A stretch of DNA of 64,000 nt from HRBIN16 sp049969495 (GTDB taxonomy: Bacteria > Armatimonadota > HRBIN16), in assembly GCA_049969495.1 (NCBI GenBank), contig JBMFOT010000007.1:3287-67286 (forward strand), written 5' to 3'. Shown here piece after piece: positions 35,901-44,969 of this stretch. Positions within the stretch are counted from its first letter, which is position 1. Each line of letters opens with the position of its first letter. The notes below the pieces were generated by a model, which searched no databases, had not been told where the DNA came from, and worked only from the letters and a program-made list of their open reading frames with translations. The position numbers were made by a program, and so were the translations under genes.

Positions 35901-38900
35901 GGGCAGCGAGCCGGTTTGCTGGATGGTTCTGTCTACTGCTGCCAGCTGCGCCAAAGCCAAGGTCTCGTCCCCCTGCCAGCGGATTTCCACAAAGGGCCAT
36001 ACCACCGCCGATACCGCGCTATCATATACGCCGGTGAGGGAAACGGTGAAGTTGTCCTGCACCGCTTGCTGAATCAAGCCGTCGATACTGCCGAAAACAC
36101 TGTCGATAACCCTTCCGACGAGCTCGTTATCGGTTTTGAACACACCCTGCTCTATCGTTTTCCACGAGCCGAAAGTAATCGGCAGCTTCCGCAGTAGACC
36201 CGTTATCTCGCCGCGTACTGCGGAGACCAGACCTTCCAGCGCTGCCTGGATGCGGGTTCGCTGGGTTGTCAGCGCAGCCACGAAGGCGTTCGCCGAGGCA
36301 ACCTCACCGGGGAACTGTTGCAGGTAGCGCGCCTTCACCAGGTTCAGGTTGGCGTCGCTCATGCCGTTCTTCAAGATGTTCAGCATGTCATCGCGAAACT
36401 CGGGGTGGATGAGCAAGTAGGAGTCCAAACCGACGAGGCGTGCGGTATCATCCAGGGCTCCTTCTGCGAGCTTCGCGTTGAGTTTGAACCCCTTCAGTGC
36501 GGTGAACGAATCGGTTGCTGTCTCGAAGATCTTGAGCTCGCTGGCGAAGAAGAGCAGGATGTCTACCACCGCTTTCACCAGCTCCTCGCCGTATTGCTTC
36601 CGGGCTTCGTAGAACTCCTGCAGCGCGGGCACCGCCGCTTCCAGACGTGCTGCTGCACTGAGCAGGCTTTGCAGTTTCTGCCTGTCCTGACCGGTTTGCT
36701 GTGCCCATTCCCTCAGGTAGCGGGTAATCGGCAGGTTGGGGAACCCCGTTTCCGCCTCGAACCCCAGACGGAACTTGTCCGGTATCGGTGTCATGGCGCG
36801 CACCAGGTCCCACACGCGCTGTTCGAACTGCATCGCCTGGTCGTTGATTTCCACCGCAGGCTCTGGTGGCGACAGGATGGCGAGGTCATAGTTGCCCGTC
36901 TGGTCTGTATACGCGCGCGGGTCGGTGTCGTTGTTCTGCACGACGGCAAGCACCTGCACGTCGGCGATGGGGGCGGAGGGCTTGTTCAGTTGACGCTCTA
37001 TGACCCCACCGCGTACCGAGCCGGGCAGCTGCGACACCGTTGAACCATCGACGGGCAGAGGGGCACTGACGTCCTCGAACCCCAGTTTGCTGTAGCGCAG
37101 GAAGGCGTTTTTGTACACGAGGAATCGACGGGTGCCTTTGAGCTGCGGTATCTCCTCGTCGGTGGCGGTGACCTCCACGCGGATGAACGGCTCCGTGAAG
37201 TTCTGAGGTGGGTTGTAGCGTATCGCCAGAGGCAGTTCCTGTAGCTGTTCACCGGTGCTGCCTGCGCTCACCTCGATGCGGAAGCGACGTCCTCGCACAA
37301 TGGTTCCCGTTTCTACCTGCGGCAAGCCCGTTTGCGGCTGCACCCGCAGCTGCAGGTCTTTACCCAGCGCCGCACCCACCGCGCCGTTAAAGTCCGAGCG
37401 CCCTAACATGCTTTCGGGGATGGCGTACACCTGCACGCGCAGGTCTTCAGGCAGCAGTTTGAAGTCGTGCGTTTCGGTTTCGGTGCCGCGGCTGTCGATG
37501 GTCAGCGAGTAGTTGCCCTCTGCGTTGGTGCGGAGGGTACCTCCGTTCTCCACGACGATAGTGGCGTTGCGCAAGGGCTTCAACTGCAGTTCTCGACCCT
37601 CCAGCTGCCACGCCAGCACCGTGCCCCGCAGCTCCTTCAGTCCCTGTCGCAGTTCCACCTCCACGTCGCCCTCGGGCTCTATCTGGCGATACCCCGATGC
37701 CTCTACGTGATAGCGTATGGTGGTCACAGCCAGCGCGGTAAAGCTCTTTTGCGCGGTCTCCACAGGTGTGCCAGGCGGGGTCATCACTGCTTCTTCGCGT
37801 GCCTCAACGGTGGCTTGTAGCTCGCCCGGTTCCTCCACCAGCAGGACGAACACGAACTGTCCGTTGCGCCCGACGGCACGCCAGTCCTCGTTGTACGACA
37901 CGGTGGGCGAGAGCGCGGTTGGCAACAGCTTGCGCAGGCTACCCCTTAGGCGCACGATCGCGTTCGTCACAGGTTCCTGAGTCTGGGCGTCGAGCACCAC
38001 GCCCTTAATCATCACCGTCGCCGTGCCCTTGAAGGGGATACGGATGGGGTTGACGAATTGCCCCGTTTCGGTCATGGGCGGGTCGGTGAAGCGAATGAGT
38101 AGCGGTGAGCTCTTCACCCGCAGTTCGCGCGACTGGGTGACGGAGCCTTCGCAGCCGGTCGCGGTGGCAGTTGCCCGAATCACGCCGACGAAGTCGCCCT
38201 CTGGCGTACTGGCAATCGCACGAGGTGTGTTGCGCAGGGTCACTCCTGCCAGAAAGACGCCGGTGCCACCGAGCGGTTTGAGCACGACGGTCTGGTCGCC
38301 GTTATCGAAGTCCACTTTGACCAGCGCCTGGCTCAGGTCGCCATCGCCGCTGACGCGTACCCGCACATTGCCCCGCCATGGTATCCGGAACGGCTCCTGT
38401 ACCGGCTCGAAGTCCCCCAGACGAGCCTCTAAGAAATCGATGCTCTCGATGCGCAGGTTGCGCGGCACTTGCTTGTACAGCTCCTGCAGTCGCTGTTGGG
38501 CGATATTCATCGCCTCGTCCGCGCTGCGCGCGCATACGGTGACAATCACGTCGCGCATGCACAGCTTCAGCTTGAGGTTTGAGATGTTCCAGAAGTGGCC
38601 GTCGTTGAAATTGCTCTTCCGGATGTCCACCCTTCCGCCCGGAGGCGTACCGATGGGCACGGTAACGGACGGCTGGTTGGCGCAGTGCCGGGCATATATC
38701 TCTCTCACCAGCACTCTGGAGCCCAGGTTGACCTCGTACAGCTGCGAGTCGGGCGGGCAGTCGGTGTTGACGGTAATCTGCAGAGGTGGTTGATTGCCCT
38801 CCCAGATGCGCAGGCTGCCGACCGCTCGCGAATTGGCTCGGATCAGAGCCTGTTCCGCTGGGCTCAGCAAGCGCACCGTGCCGGCAGGTACGCGGGCGGA

Positions 38901-41900
38901 GCGCGTGTTGCTCAGCGCGAAAACTGCAGGCGGGATGGAGAACACCTGCACCCCCAGCGGTATCTGGTTCTGCAGCGCACCGATTTCCACCCCGTTGTAA
39001 GCGATGTACATGTCGAACGGCACCAGGTTGTAGGTTACCTGGATGCTGTTTTCAAACTCCAGCATCGCCTGCTCGACGTTTTCGAACCGCATTCCGCCCA
39101 CATCCGCTCCCCCGGAGTAAAGCGGGAACACTTTGAACTCAATCGCCTCGCCGGGTGCCAGATATGCATGGCTCACCTGCGGTTCGATGCCCACCTGACC
39201 GTTCACCGAGTCGTCCGGTGCGACGTTCACATCCACCGCAGGCTCGGTGCCGATGTTGCGGATGCGGTAGGTTTGCACGCGGGTGGTCGGGTCCTCGTTC
39301 AGCAAGTCCACCACCAGTTGCGCCTGGGAGGGGCGGACGCGCACGCTAGCTTCGGCTTCATCGGTCATCTGCTCGGGCTCACCAACGGTACGCGCCACGA
39401 ACCGCCACGCGTAGTTGGCGTTGCGCGCGTTCTGGAAGTGGCAGGCAAAGGTGAGGGTGGCGGTACCGTTCGGCTGGATGATTATCGGTTCGTCGAAGCT
39501 TCCGAGCCCGATGAAGCCCGCTGGGGCATCGTCGTAGCTGTTCAGCACGCTCACCTGCACCTGATGAGGGCGGCTATCGTTGTTGCGCAATGTCACGCTG
39601 AAGCGCTGGTCATAGTCTCGGCGTGCCTCAAACTGCATTTGCGGGTCAGTGAAGGCGATGCCCTTGGTCACTGTAACCGTGCGCTCTTCGCTCTGGGCGC
39701 TACCGTAAGCGTTGGTGCTACGTGCGATGAAGACGTAGCGTGCGTTGCGCTGCAGGTTGCGCAGGGTGACGCTGTGCTGGGTGCCCGGCTCACCGGTGGC
39801 TGTGCGCCAGTCGGCGTCGGCGGTGCTCCGATACAGCACCTCGGTGCTGGCAGGAACATGGGTGTTCCAGCGGATGGTCAGGTCGGTCGTGCCGACTGTG
39901 GCGCCGTTGACAGGGGTGAGGCTGGTGATGATCGGCTCGGCGATGATGCGCAGGGTGCGTTGGGCGGAGACCTGCAGGCTATACGCGCTGGCAGTGGCGG
40001 TGATGGTGAACACCACATCGCGGCTGGTGACGTTGCTGGGCACCCGGATTCGTAACCTTTGCTGAGCCTCCTGACCGGGCACCAACCGCAGGCTCATTGC
40101 GCTCAGGTCGCCCCAGCCCTCCGGCAGACCGGTGACCTCCAGCACAGGGGTCAGCTCCACCTGCCCATTGTTGCGCAGCACGATATCGATATCCACCGTT
40201 TGCCCCGGCGCCAGAGGCACTGGGGGTTCGGAGACCGAAGTGAGCTCCAGAGCAGGGCGGGGTGCAACGTTGATTGCCAGCACCTGTGCCAGCGAGTTGT
40301 TCTCCTCGTTGCTTTCGGCAACGACGTTGTCAGGGTCAATAACCGCCGTCAGCGGGTGGCTATTCCCCTGAATGGCGGGCCACTCCACCACGATTTGCCG
40401 GCTTCCACCGGGTTCGGGCGCTAGCACGTCTAAGTTGCGCTGGAACGAGCCGTCGATGCTGATACGTACCGGTACATTACCCTGGTAGGCGCCGCCGTTG
40501 TTCAGCACCTGCATCCGCACGCGCACTCGGTCGCCCTGGCGCACGCCCTCCGTCGGTTCGTATTGCAGGTCGCCGAAGGCGAAGTCAGGAGCGTCCACCG
40601 GGTAGTTCACCACGTGGTTCAGCACGTTGTTGGTGTCATCACTCTCGGCGATGCGGTTGTCGGGGTCTACCTCAGCGCGGATGGCGCGATTAGCCCCCGG
40701 GGTGACCGTCCAGCGTAGGGGGATATCGGTGGTACCCCCTTCAGGGATGTTGACGTTTGCCTCCACGGGGGGCAGGCGTGTGCCGTCTACCTGTGCTGCC
40801 ACGCTGAGGCGTCCCTGATACGCGCCGGAACTGCGCACGCGCACGATCACGTTCGCGGTGTCGCCGGCAGGCTTGCCTGTGGGCTGGATGTCGATACTCT
40901 CTACAGTAAAGTCCACCGGAGCCACGCTCGCCGCCAGCCGCTCTTCGGTGGCGTTGTTGTCTTCATTGCTCTCGGAGATGACGTTGTCGGGGTCCACCAC
41001 CACACGCACCAGCGGGTTGTCTATTGGGCGGTCTACGTTCCATGCCACAGAGACCTCGGTACTCACGCCCGAGTCGAGACCTCCGATAAGCGCCTGTCCC
41101 ACAGCCTGCCCATCCACAAAGAGACGCACCGGAATGCCCTGTGGATAGCCGATAGGCAGTCGGAAGTTGCCTCCGTCGTTGCGGATTTGTACATTAAAGC
41201 GGATGGTACTGCCGAAGCGCAGGTCGCCGGGCAGTTGCACCGACATCTGCGACAGCACGAAGTCAGGAGGAGGCACTACCGGCAGGTCGGTTTCGATGGT
41301 GTTGTTATCGGGTTGCGGGTCGCTGATGTCCTCCGGCGACACCCGCACGCGCAGGCGCGTTGCGCCCATCGGACGGGCGGTAGACAGGCTGAACCGCTGG
41401 TCCAACCCCGCTGCCAGGTTCGGGATGCTGGAGGTGCTGGTGGCAAGTACCGCACCGTTGCTGTCCAGTTGCTGCAGCACGATCGGCACTGCACCTGCCA
41501 GTTGTCCACCAGTGTTGCGCACGCGCACGGTCGCCACGTATTGCTGTCCGACCTGCGGGTTGGTGGGTAGCAGTTCCAGCTCCGACAGGGCGACCTCGGG
41601 GGCACGTACATCCGGCAGGGTGACCTCGCGCACGTTGTTGGCGACGTTGGCTTCACCCAGCGTCCTGCTGGGGTCCACAATTGCCTGCAGGCGATGCTGC
41701 CCAGGTCGCGCCGTGTAGTCGATGCGCACAATCTGGCTGCTGCCGGGTGGTATGGGCGGCACCAATTGCGCGACCTGTAGCGTCGCGTCGTCCAGGCGGA
41801 ACTCCACGTTCACCGGCGTGTTGATGCGCCCCTGTCCGACGTTGCGCACCTCCACTGCCACGCTCACTCTTTGCCTCATCGCAAAGGTATCGGGCGAGAA

Positions 41901-44015
41901 GGTCAGGTTGGCTATCTCCAGGTCCGGCGGGATGATCTCCGGCAAGTCGAGCGAGGCGCGGTTGTTGTCGGTGTTGGCGTCGGGCAGGCGGAAGTAGGGG
42001 TCTGCCACTACCCGCAGGGTGTGTGTGCCGCTGGTGGCTGTCCAGCTGGCGGAGAGGGGCTGCGACGCGCCTGCCGCCAAGCCGTTCAGGTTCAAGAGCG
42101 CCACCGAACCCTCATCGATGAGGAACTGCACCGCAATGGGGCGTAATGTCGCGCCGCCCGCGTTGCGCACCACTGCCCGCAGCTGCACTTCCTGCCCGTA
42201 GGCGATATCTGCACTGGGCACATGAGATAACGATTCCACAATCAGGTCCGGCGGAGCGATGTCGGGGATGCGCACCTCAGCGCGCTCGCGCACCGTGGGA
42301 TCACTGGAACGGATGCCGTTGTTGGTCTCATCGCTTTCGCCCGCTTCGTCCAGGTCGTCCACTTGTGCGCCCACCGTCTGGTTCGTGCCTGCGCGCGCCT
42401 CAAAGGGAATCACCACCTCCGTGCTGGCGCCTTGAGCCAGTCCACCGGTCACCCGCGCGACCCCGTTGACTGGCATGGGGTTGCCCGTCGCGCCGGGTAG
42501 CAGGATCACTCGGAAGTCGCTCAGGGTATCTGCGCCGTTGTTGGCAACGGTCACCACTGCCTCCACGCGCTGACCATCCACCAGCCCTTCTGCCGGCTGG
42601 ATGCGCACACCGCTGACCACCAGGTCTGGGGCGGGCACCGGCGCAAACTCCAGCAGCTGCGCGTTGTTACTCTCGCTGGTCTCGCTCACCCAGTTGTAGT
42701 AGTCCGCAACCACGCGCAGGCGGGAGTCGTTGCCACGCAGGCGCACGGGCAGGGCGATGTCCACTGTCGCATTGGCGCCTAGGCTGGGTACGTCCTGATA
42801 GGCTGCCAGTCTTTCGTTCGCGCCTCCTGAAGAGGCAAACACCGCCACGCGGAACGCCTGCGCAACGGCGTCTACCCCCTCATTGCGGATGCGGATGTTT
42901 GCGGTCACCGTCTGCCCGTCTTTAAAGTTCTCCGAGGGCGTGGGGGCGACGCTAGTCACCTGCAGGTCACGATCGGGCACCACGGTAATGATGGCGCTGT
43001 CCTCATCCACACGCCCCGCGCTGTCGCGTACGCGCACGCTAATGACGTACTGTCCCAGCGTGTCCCAGCGGTAAGGTACCTGCACTCCGGTAGCGTCGTC
43101 AAACTGTCCATCGTTATCTAAATCCCATTCATAGGCAACAATCTGGTCTACCGAGTTGGAGGCGGAGGCATCCAGAATCACCTCGCGTCCTCGTCCAACC
43201 GTACGGTCGGGAATCAGTGCTTGAATGCCTGCTGCACCGCCGAAGAAGAAGGTGACGGTCACTTCCCACGTTTGCCCGGGCGCGAGGTCACCGATGTTCC
43301 ACTGCAGTCCCACGCCTGCATCAGCAGTACCCGAGGCGGGATAGCGCGTCTGGTCGTTGAGTTGACCATCGTCCCAGTCGTCGTACAGCATGAAACTCCA
43401 GTGTCCCGTCCCGTGGTGACTGGAACGGATGCTGCCTGTAAAGCCGACCCGATAATAGCTATCATCGTTCATGAACACCGAGTCCGAGCCAACGTTGTAC
43501 CAGGCGTAATCGCCGCCTGCGCCCGCAATATCGAAGTCGATGGTCTGGAAGAAGCGAACATCCTGAATAGGCTGAGAGCCGGTGTTGGTGAGCACGTAGG
43601 TGATGTTGAACTGGCGCGAGGCTCCCGGGTAGAACTGCACCCGCCGGATGATGCGCAGGGAACGCCCGTTGGCGCTGTAGGAGACCACCGCTTCCGCTAG
43701 GCGGTCGGGCTGTAGTTCGCGGAAGCCCTGCTCGACCGTCATGTTCTCGGAAGGCACAATGCCTCCCCAGTCTGGCGTCCATACGCCGTAATGCTCCAGA
43801 TAAACGGCATCCGCGCTCTGTCCCGGTGCATAGCGGAAGATCCATGTATTGCTGTTGCGTGGACCGACACGGATGTCTAACAGATCGTTTTGCGCAACAA
43901 AGTCCTGCCCGTCCACACCGCGCGTATCGAGGTCAGGCTTCTCCTGCGCGAAGAGAGTGGCTGCTCCCAGCAGCCAGGTGCTCACCCACAAAAACGTGAG
44001 GAAGGTGGCTCTCAT
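32943..44015 (-). CDS. Giant secreted multidomain protein with tandem CARDB repeats
   Basis: 3,690 residues, 11 kb. A Sec signal (MRATFLTFLWVSTWLLGAATLFAQ) with AGGAGG upstream. Domains in order: a beta-sandwich (about 25-250); PKD (275-345, EWDLDNDGQFDD); eight CARDB-like repeats of 105-120 residues (350-1250), most beginning PDL/PDF with NEG/NNG and ending ESNE-NN; a NEW3-like ninth unit; FnIII (1360-1450); further beta domains and carboxypeptidase-regulatory-like repeats (about 2000-2400); a 590-residue mostly helical region (about 2390-2985); Ig and two FlgD-like Ig domains (3090-3385); another CARDB; a C-terminal tail of the PGWNLFGVT type. No LPXTG, T9SS or autotransporter anchor was seen. 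CARDB proteins act in surface adhesion; the role here is unknown. Confidence 0.88.
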   Translation of the reverse strand: MRATFLTFLWVSTWLLGAATLFAQEKPDLDTRGVDGQDFVAQNDLLDIRVGPRNSNTWIFRYAPGQSADAVYLEHYGVWTPDWGGIVPSENMTVEQGFRELQPDRLAEAVVSYSANGRSLRIIRRVQFYPGASRQFNITYVLTNTGSQPIQDVRFFQTIDFDIAGAGGDYAWYNVGSDSVFMNDDSYYRVGFTGSIRSSHHGTGHWSFMLYDDWDDGQLNDQTRYPASGTADAGVGLQWNIGDLAPGQTWEVTVTFFFGGAAGIQALIPDRTVGRGREVILDASASNSVDQIVAYEWDLDNDGQFDDATGVQVPYRWDTLGQYVISVRVRDSAGRVDEDSAIITVVPDRDLQVTSVAPTPSENFKDGQTVTANIRIRNEGVDAVAQAFRVAVFASSGGANERLAAYQDVPSLGANATVDIALPVRLRGNDSRLRVVADYYNWVSETSESNNAQLLEFAPVPAPDLVVSGVRIQPAEGLVDGQRVEAVVTVANNGADTLSDFRVILLPGATGNPMPVNGVARVTGGLAQGASTEVVIPFEARAGTNQTVGAQVDDLDEAGESDETNNGIRSSDPTVRERAEVRIPDIAPPDLIVESLSHVPSADIAYGQEVQLRAVVRNAGGATLRPIAVQFLIDEGSVALLNLNGLAAGASQPLSASWTATSGTHTLRVVADPYFRLPDANTDNNRASLDLPEIIPPDLEIANLTFSPDTFAMRQRVSVAVEVRNVGQGRINTPVNVEFRLDDATLQVAQLVPPIPPGSSQIVRIDYTARPGQHRLQAIVDPSRTLGEANVANNVREVTLPDVRAPEVALSELELLPTNPQVGQQYVATVRVRNTGGQLAGAVPIVLQQLDSNGAVLATSTSSIPNLAAGLDQRFSLSTARPMGATRLRVRVSPEDISDPQPDNNTIETDLPVVPPPDFVLSQMSVQLPGDLRFGSTIRFNVQIRNDGGNFRLPIGYPQGIPVRLFVDGQAVGQALIGGLDSGVSTEVSVAWNVDRPIDNPLVRVVVDPDNVISESNEDNNATEERLAASVAPVDFTVESIDIQPTGKPAGDTANVIVRVRSSGAYQGRLSVAAQVDGTRLPPVEANVNIPEGGTTDIPLRWTVTPGANRAIRAEVDPDNRIAESDDTNNVLNHVVNYPVDAPDFAFGDLQYEPTEGVRQGDRVRVRMQVLNNGGAYQGNVPVRISIDGSFQRNLDVLAPEPGGSRQIVVEWPAIQGNSHPLTAVIDPDNVVAESNEENNSLAQVLAINVAPRPALELTSVSEPPVPLAPGQTVDIDIVLRNNGQVELTPVLEVTGLPEGWGDLSAMSLRLVPGQEAQQRLRIRVPSNVTSRDVVFTITATASAYSLQVSAQRTLRIIAEPIITSLTPVNGATVGTTDLTIRWNTHVPASTEVLYRSTADADWRTATGEPGTQHSVTLRNLQRNARYVFIARSTNAYGSAQSEERTVTVTKGIAFTDPQMQFEARRDYDQRFSVTLRNNDSRPHQVQVSVLNSYDDAPAGFIGLGSFDEPIIIQPNGTATLTFACHFQNARNANYAWRFVARTVGEPEQMTDEAEASVRVRPSQAQLVVDLLNEDPTTRVQTYRIRNIGTEPAVDVNVAPDDSVNGQVGIEPQVSHAYLAPGEAIEFKVFPLYSGGADVGGMRFENVEQAMLEFENSIQVTYNLVPFDMYIAYNGVEIGALQNQIPLGVQVFSIPPAVFALSNTRSARVPAGTVRLLSPAEQALIRANSRAVGSLRIWEGNQPPLQITVNTDCPPDSQLYEVNLGSRVLVREIYARHCANQPSVTVPIGTPPGGRVDIRKSNFNDGHFWNISNLKLKLCMRDVIVTVCARSADEAMNIAQQRLQELYKQVPRNLRIESIDFLEARLGDFEPVQEPFRIPWRGNVRVRVSGDGDLSQALVKVDFDNGDQTVVLKPLGGTGVFLAGVTLRNTPRAIASTPEGDFVGVIRATATATGCEGSVTQSRELRVKSSPLLIRFTDPPMTETGQFVNPIRIPFKGTATVMIKGVVLDAQTQEPVTNAIVRLRGSLRKLLPTALSPTVSYNEDWRAVGRNGQFVFVLLVEEPGELQATVEAREEAVMTPPGTPVETAQKSFTALAVTTIRYHVEASGYRQIEPEGDVEVELRQGLKELRGTVLAWQLEGRELQLKPLRNATIVVENGGTLRTNAEGNYSLTIDSRGTETETHDFKLLPEDLRVQVYAIPESMLGRSDFNGAVGAALGKDLQLRVQPQTGLPQVETGTIVRGRRFRIEVSAGSTGEQLQELPLAIRYNPPQNFTEPFIRVEVTATDEEIPQLKGTRRFLVYKNAFLRYSKLGFEDVSAPLPVDGSTVSQLPGSVRGGVIERQLNKPSAPIADVQVLAVVQNNDTDPRAYTDQTGNYDLAILSPPEPAVEINDQAMQFEQRVWDLVRAMTPIPDKFRLGFEAETGFPNLPITRYLREWAQQTGQDRQKLQSLLSAAARLEAAVPALQEFYEARKQYGEELVKAVVDILLFFASELKIFETATDSFTALKGFKLNAKLAEGALDDTARLVGLDSYLLIHPEFRDDMLNILKNGMSDANLNLVKARYLQQFPGEVASANAFVAALTTQRTRIQAALEGLVSAVRGEITGLLRKLPITFGSWKTIEQGVFKTDNELVGRVIDSVFGSIDGLIQQAVQDNFTVSLTGVYDSAVSAVVWPFVEIRWQGDETLALAQLAAVDRTIQQTGSLPGDDALMRSRIQEVRATIQNDRQWRKAIAQPFGLLTGWLNDTLRSSRDVLLGNIPWWAHVLNFIGSVADGLLPVGKVAQAATTPIVWLRVDGAGKAIWEYDLMGQPEPGWLQYWIGRNLLNEITSWLTGTGGRGIYGTRSRQAAQFEAAARRLAALMTSDQVTPEQLQTAVNEFIAATAQVNERIRAREQVLNQNWLDGSAADPGFAAQAGAAVDIVDRGTARRMQLLAAVAGFIESSDSAQAANAVQTYNNALEEAIALTAASETQVDQAIQRMQTLGVQLPAVLYVTGLAAPQPDGTQQVLVLVRNEGAAVSSPVNVQVQVSGAFDLVSAGASAVPALAPSQEFTFTAVVRPAPTRGSTGMMTVNLLQNNITASTGWIPLSSVDTIAPQVLAVAPASGEVVRSAQPLILARVLDSGVVNPNSLQMLVDGSPVAATYDAASATLRYQPTSALSEGEHRVRVSASDLAGNVGSAEWAFTVNLSAPVELKDVQVAPNPFSPNGDGIDDVVNIQFRLTGEAPVQVLVLDSAGQVVRTLHALAPMAATPQQLSWDGKDDADQPLPAGTYTIRLHIPAQGTQTEQVVEKRLQLAQGALTITGVSLSREQFKIGQEAVTLRFNLSQTANVTVNVFAGTDTADAGAIVRRFTFEPRNGQFSVTWNGTGDNRLFVAKGIYTFQIVAESGLEQTKLDKAAQVNALGLPNLRPTQLLADEADGKTRLSVRVVNEGEEPANNVVVRLLYGSQNIGEASIDSLQSGQQQVVSVLWDAHRGLLTRDLTVVVDPENSVEEMNEYDNTLQQSVEVAPLRLGNTFPAGLSIISIPMLPLDANPASVLGIDPAQLRIAWWDPVAGAYRTANDITALEPGKAYWVRLPAPADRLLSGVKAPSTIRLQPGWNLFGVTQAQGAVVWDVQQIRVRKDQQILTLAEAQQAGWVEDYAWGWQQDANDPNRGSYVLIYDANLIPGIRNTLEPWKGYWIKANVECELILP

Positions 44016-44047
44016 GCTCGCATCCTCCTACGGATTCATGGTTCACT

Positions 44048-44821
44048 CTATCGTCTGAGTACAAATGGGATCACTGCCCGTGCCTGCTCCATTTCATCAC
44101 TGGCCGCGATCACCTCCAACAGATAGGCGCCTGCAGGCAGTGCAGTGCCTGAAGTATCTCTGCCGTCCCACTGTACGTTTTGCACCCCCGCACTGCGGGC
44201 GACCGCCTTTTCTATCTCACGCACTATCTTGCCGCTGGCGGAAAGCACTCGCACCTGCGTGCTGGCAGGCTGACTGAGCATAAACTGCATCCCTATCATG
44301 CTGCCGCGAGTTTGCTGCACCTTGACCTGTGAGATGCGCAAAGGCAAGCGGGCATCAGTGTCCATCTCCACCACAAACTGTCGGCGCGTGACGCCTTTGC
44401 CGCTGCGGAAGGTATAGGAGGGGGCGGTGCGCATCCATAGACGACGCCCTGTTGCCGTATCCAGCAGTCTCAGGTTCACCTGTCGGGGAACCTTCGCCGT
44501 ATTCTCCCAGCGCAGTACCACATCGGCGTCCTCGACGTCCGTCTCCACTGTAAACTCCCAGCGGGTGCGCGCTCGGCTAAAGGCGCGAACGTCTACCGAG
44601 CCACCGTGCGCGAAGGTAAGGCGAACCCGCGCCGGGTTGCCCGGGGCAGGTGGAGGGTCTATAAAAGCGCGGGAGACTTTGCTCTGTCCGAAGAGGTTAT
44701 CCGAATCTTGATAAATGCCTGCCTGAACGCTGAGACGCACGCTCCAGGCGCGAAAAACTTCGTTTTGTGCAGAAACGGCACTTGCCAACAGCGCCAAACC
44801 GAGCAGTAAACAGCGCACCAT
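44048..44821 (-). CDS. Secreted protein with a C-terminal FlgD-Ig-like domain
   Basis: 257 residues with a Sec signal (MVRCLLLGLALLASAVSAQ). The C-terminal 90 residues (LSQPASTQVRVLSASGKIVREIE, NVQWDGRDTSGTALPAGAYLLEV) form a FlgD-like Ig domain, closely similar in style to the two in the giant protein downstream. The central part is beta-rich (RARTRWEFTVETDVEDADVVL). It is the first gene of the operon, 32 bases before the giant gene. It might interact with the giant protein by domain swapping or assembly, which is a guess. Confidence 0.82.
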   Translation of the reverse strand: MVRCLLLGLALLASAVSAQNEVFRAWSVRLSVQAGIYQDSDNLFGQSKVSRAFIDPPPAPGNPARVRLTFAHGGSVDVRAFSRARTRWEFTVETDVEDADVVLRWENTAKVPRQVNLRLLDTATGRRLWMRTAPSYTFRSGKGVTRRQFVVEMDTDARLPLRISQVKVQQTRGSMIGMQFMLSQPASTQVRVLSASGKIVREIEKAVARSAGVQNVQWDGRDTSGTALPAGAYLLEVIAASDEMEQARAVIPFVLRR

Positions 44822-44872
44822 ATCGGCTTCCTCCTCACCCTCAGGTGTTGTCAGCAGAAACGTAGATGCCTG

Positions 44873-44935
44873 CTAGGGAATCTGCTGTGTATTTTCCGCT
44901 GGAAAATTCTCGGCAAGGTTGAGAGATTCCTCTAG
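44873..44935. promoter_or_regulatory. Nested inverted repeats upstream of the giant-protein operon
   Basis: ATTTTCC-GCT-GGAAAAT (44891-44907) is a perfect 7-bp hairpin. Around it, CTAGGGAATCT (44873-44883) pairs with AGATTCCTCTAG (44924-44935) apart from one inserted base. There is no T-run, so this is more likely an operator or mRNA structure than a terminator. A weak promoter (TTGCCG at 44916-44911, minus strand) overlaps it. Confidence 0.45.
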
Positions 44936-44969
44936 GTTTGTTTACTGGAGAGGGGACCTGGGGAAAACG

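Noticed and set aside
35076..36197. Plus-strand frame of 373 codons opposite the giant gene
   Set aside because: Same reason: a by-product of GC-rich codon use on the other strand, His/Arg-rich and without domains.
38595..40055. Open frame of 486 codons on the plus strand opposite the giant gene
   Set aside because: It has no recognisable motif or ribosome binding site and follows the reverse-complement codon bias of a certain gene; treated as a shadow.
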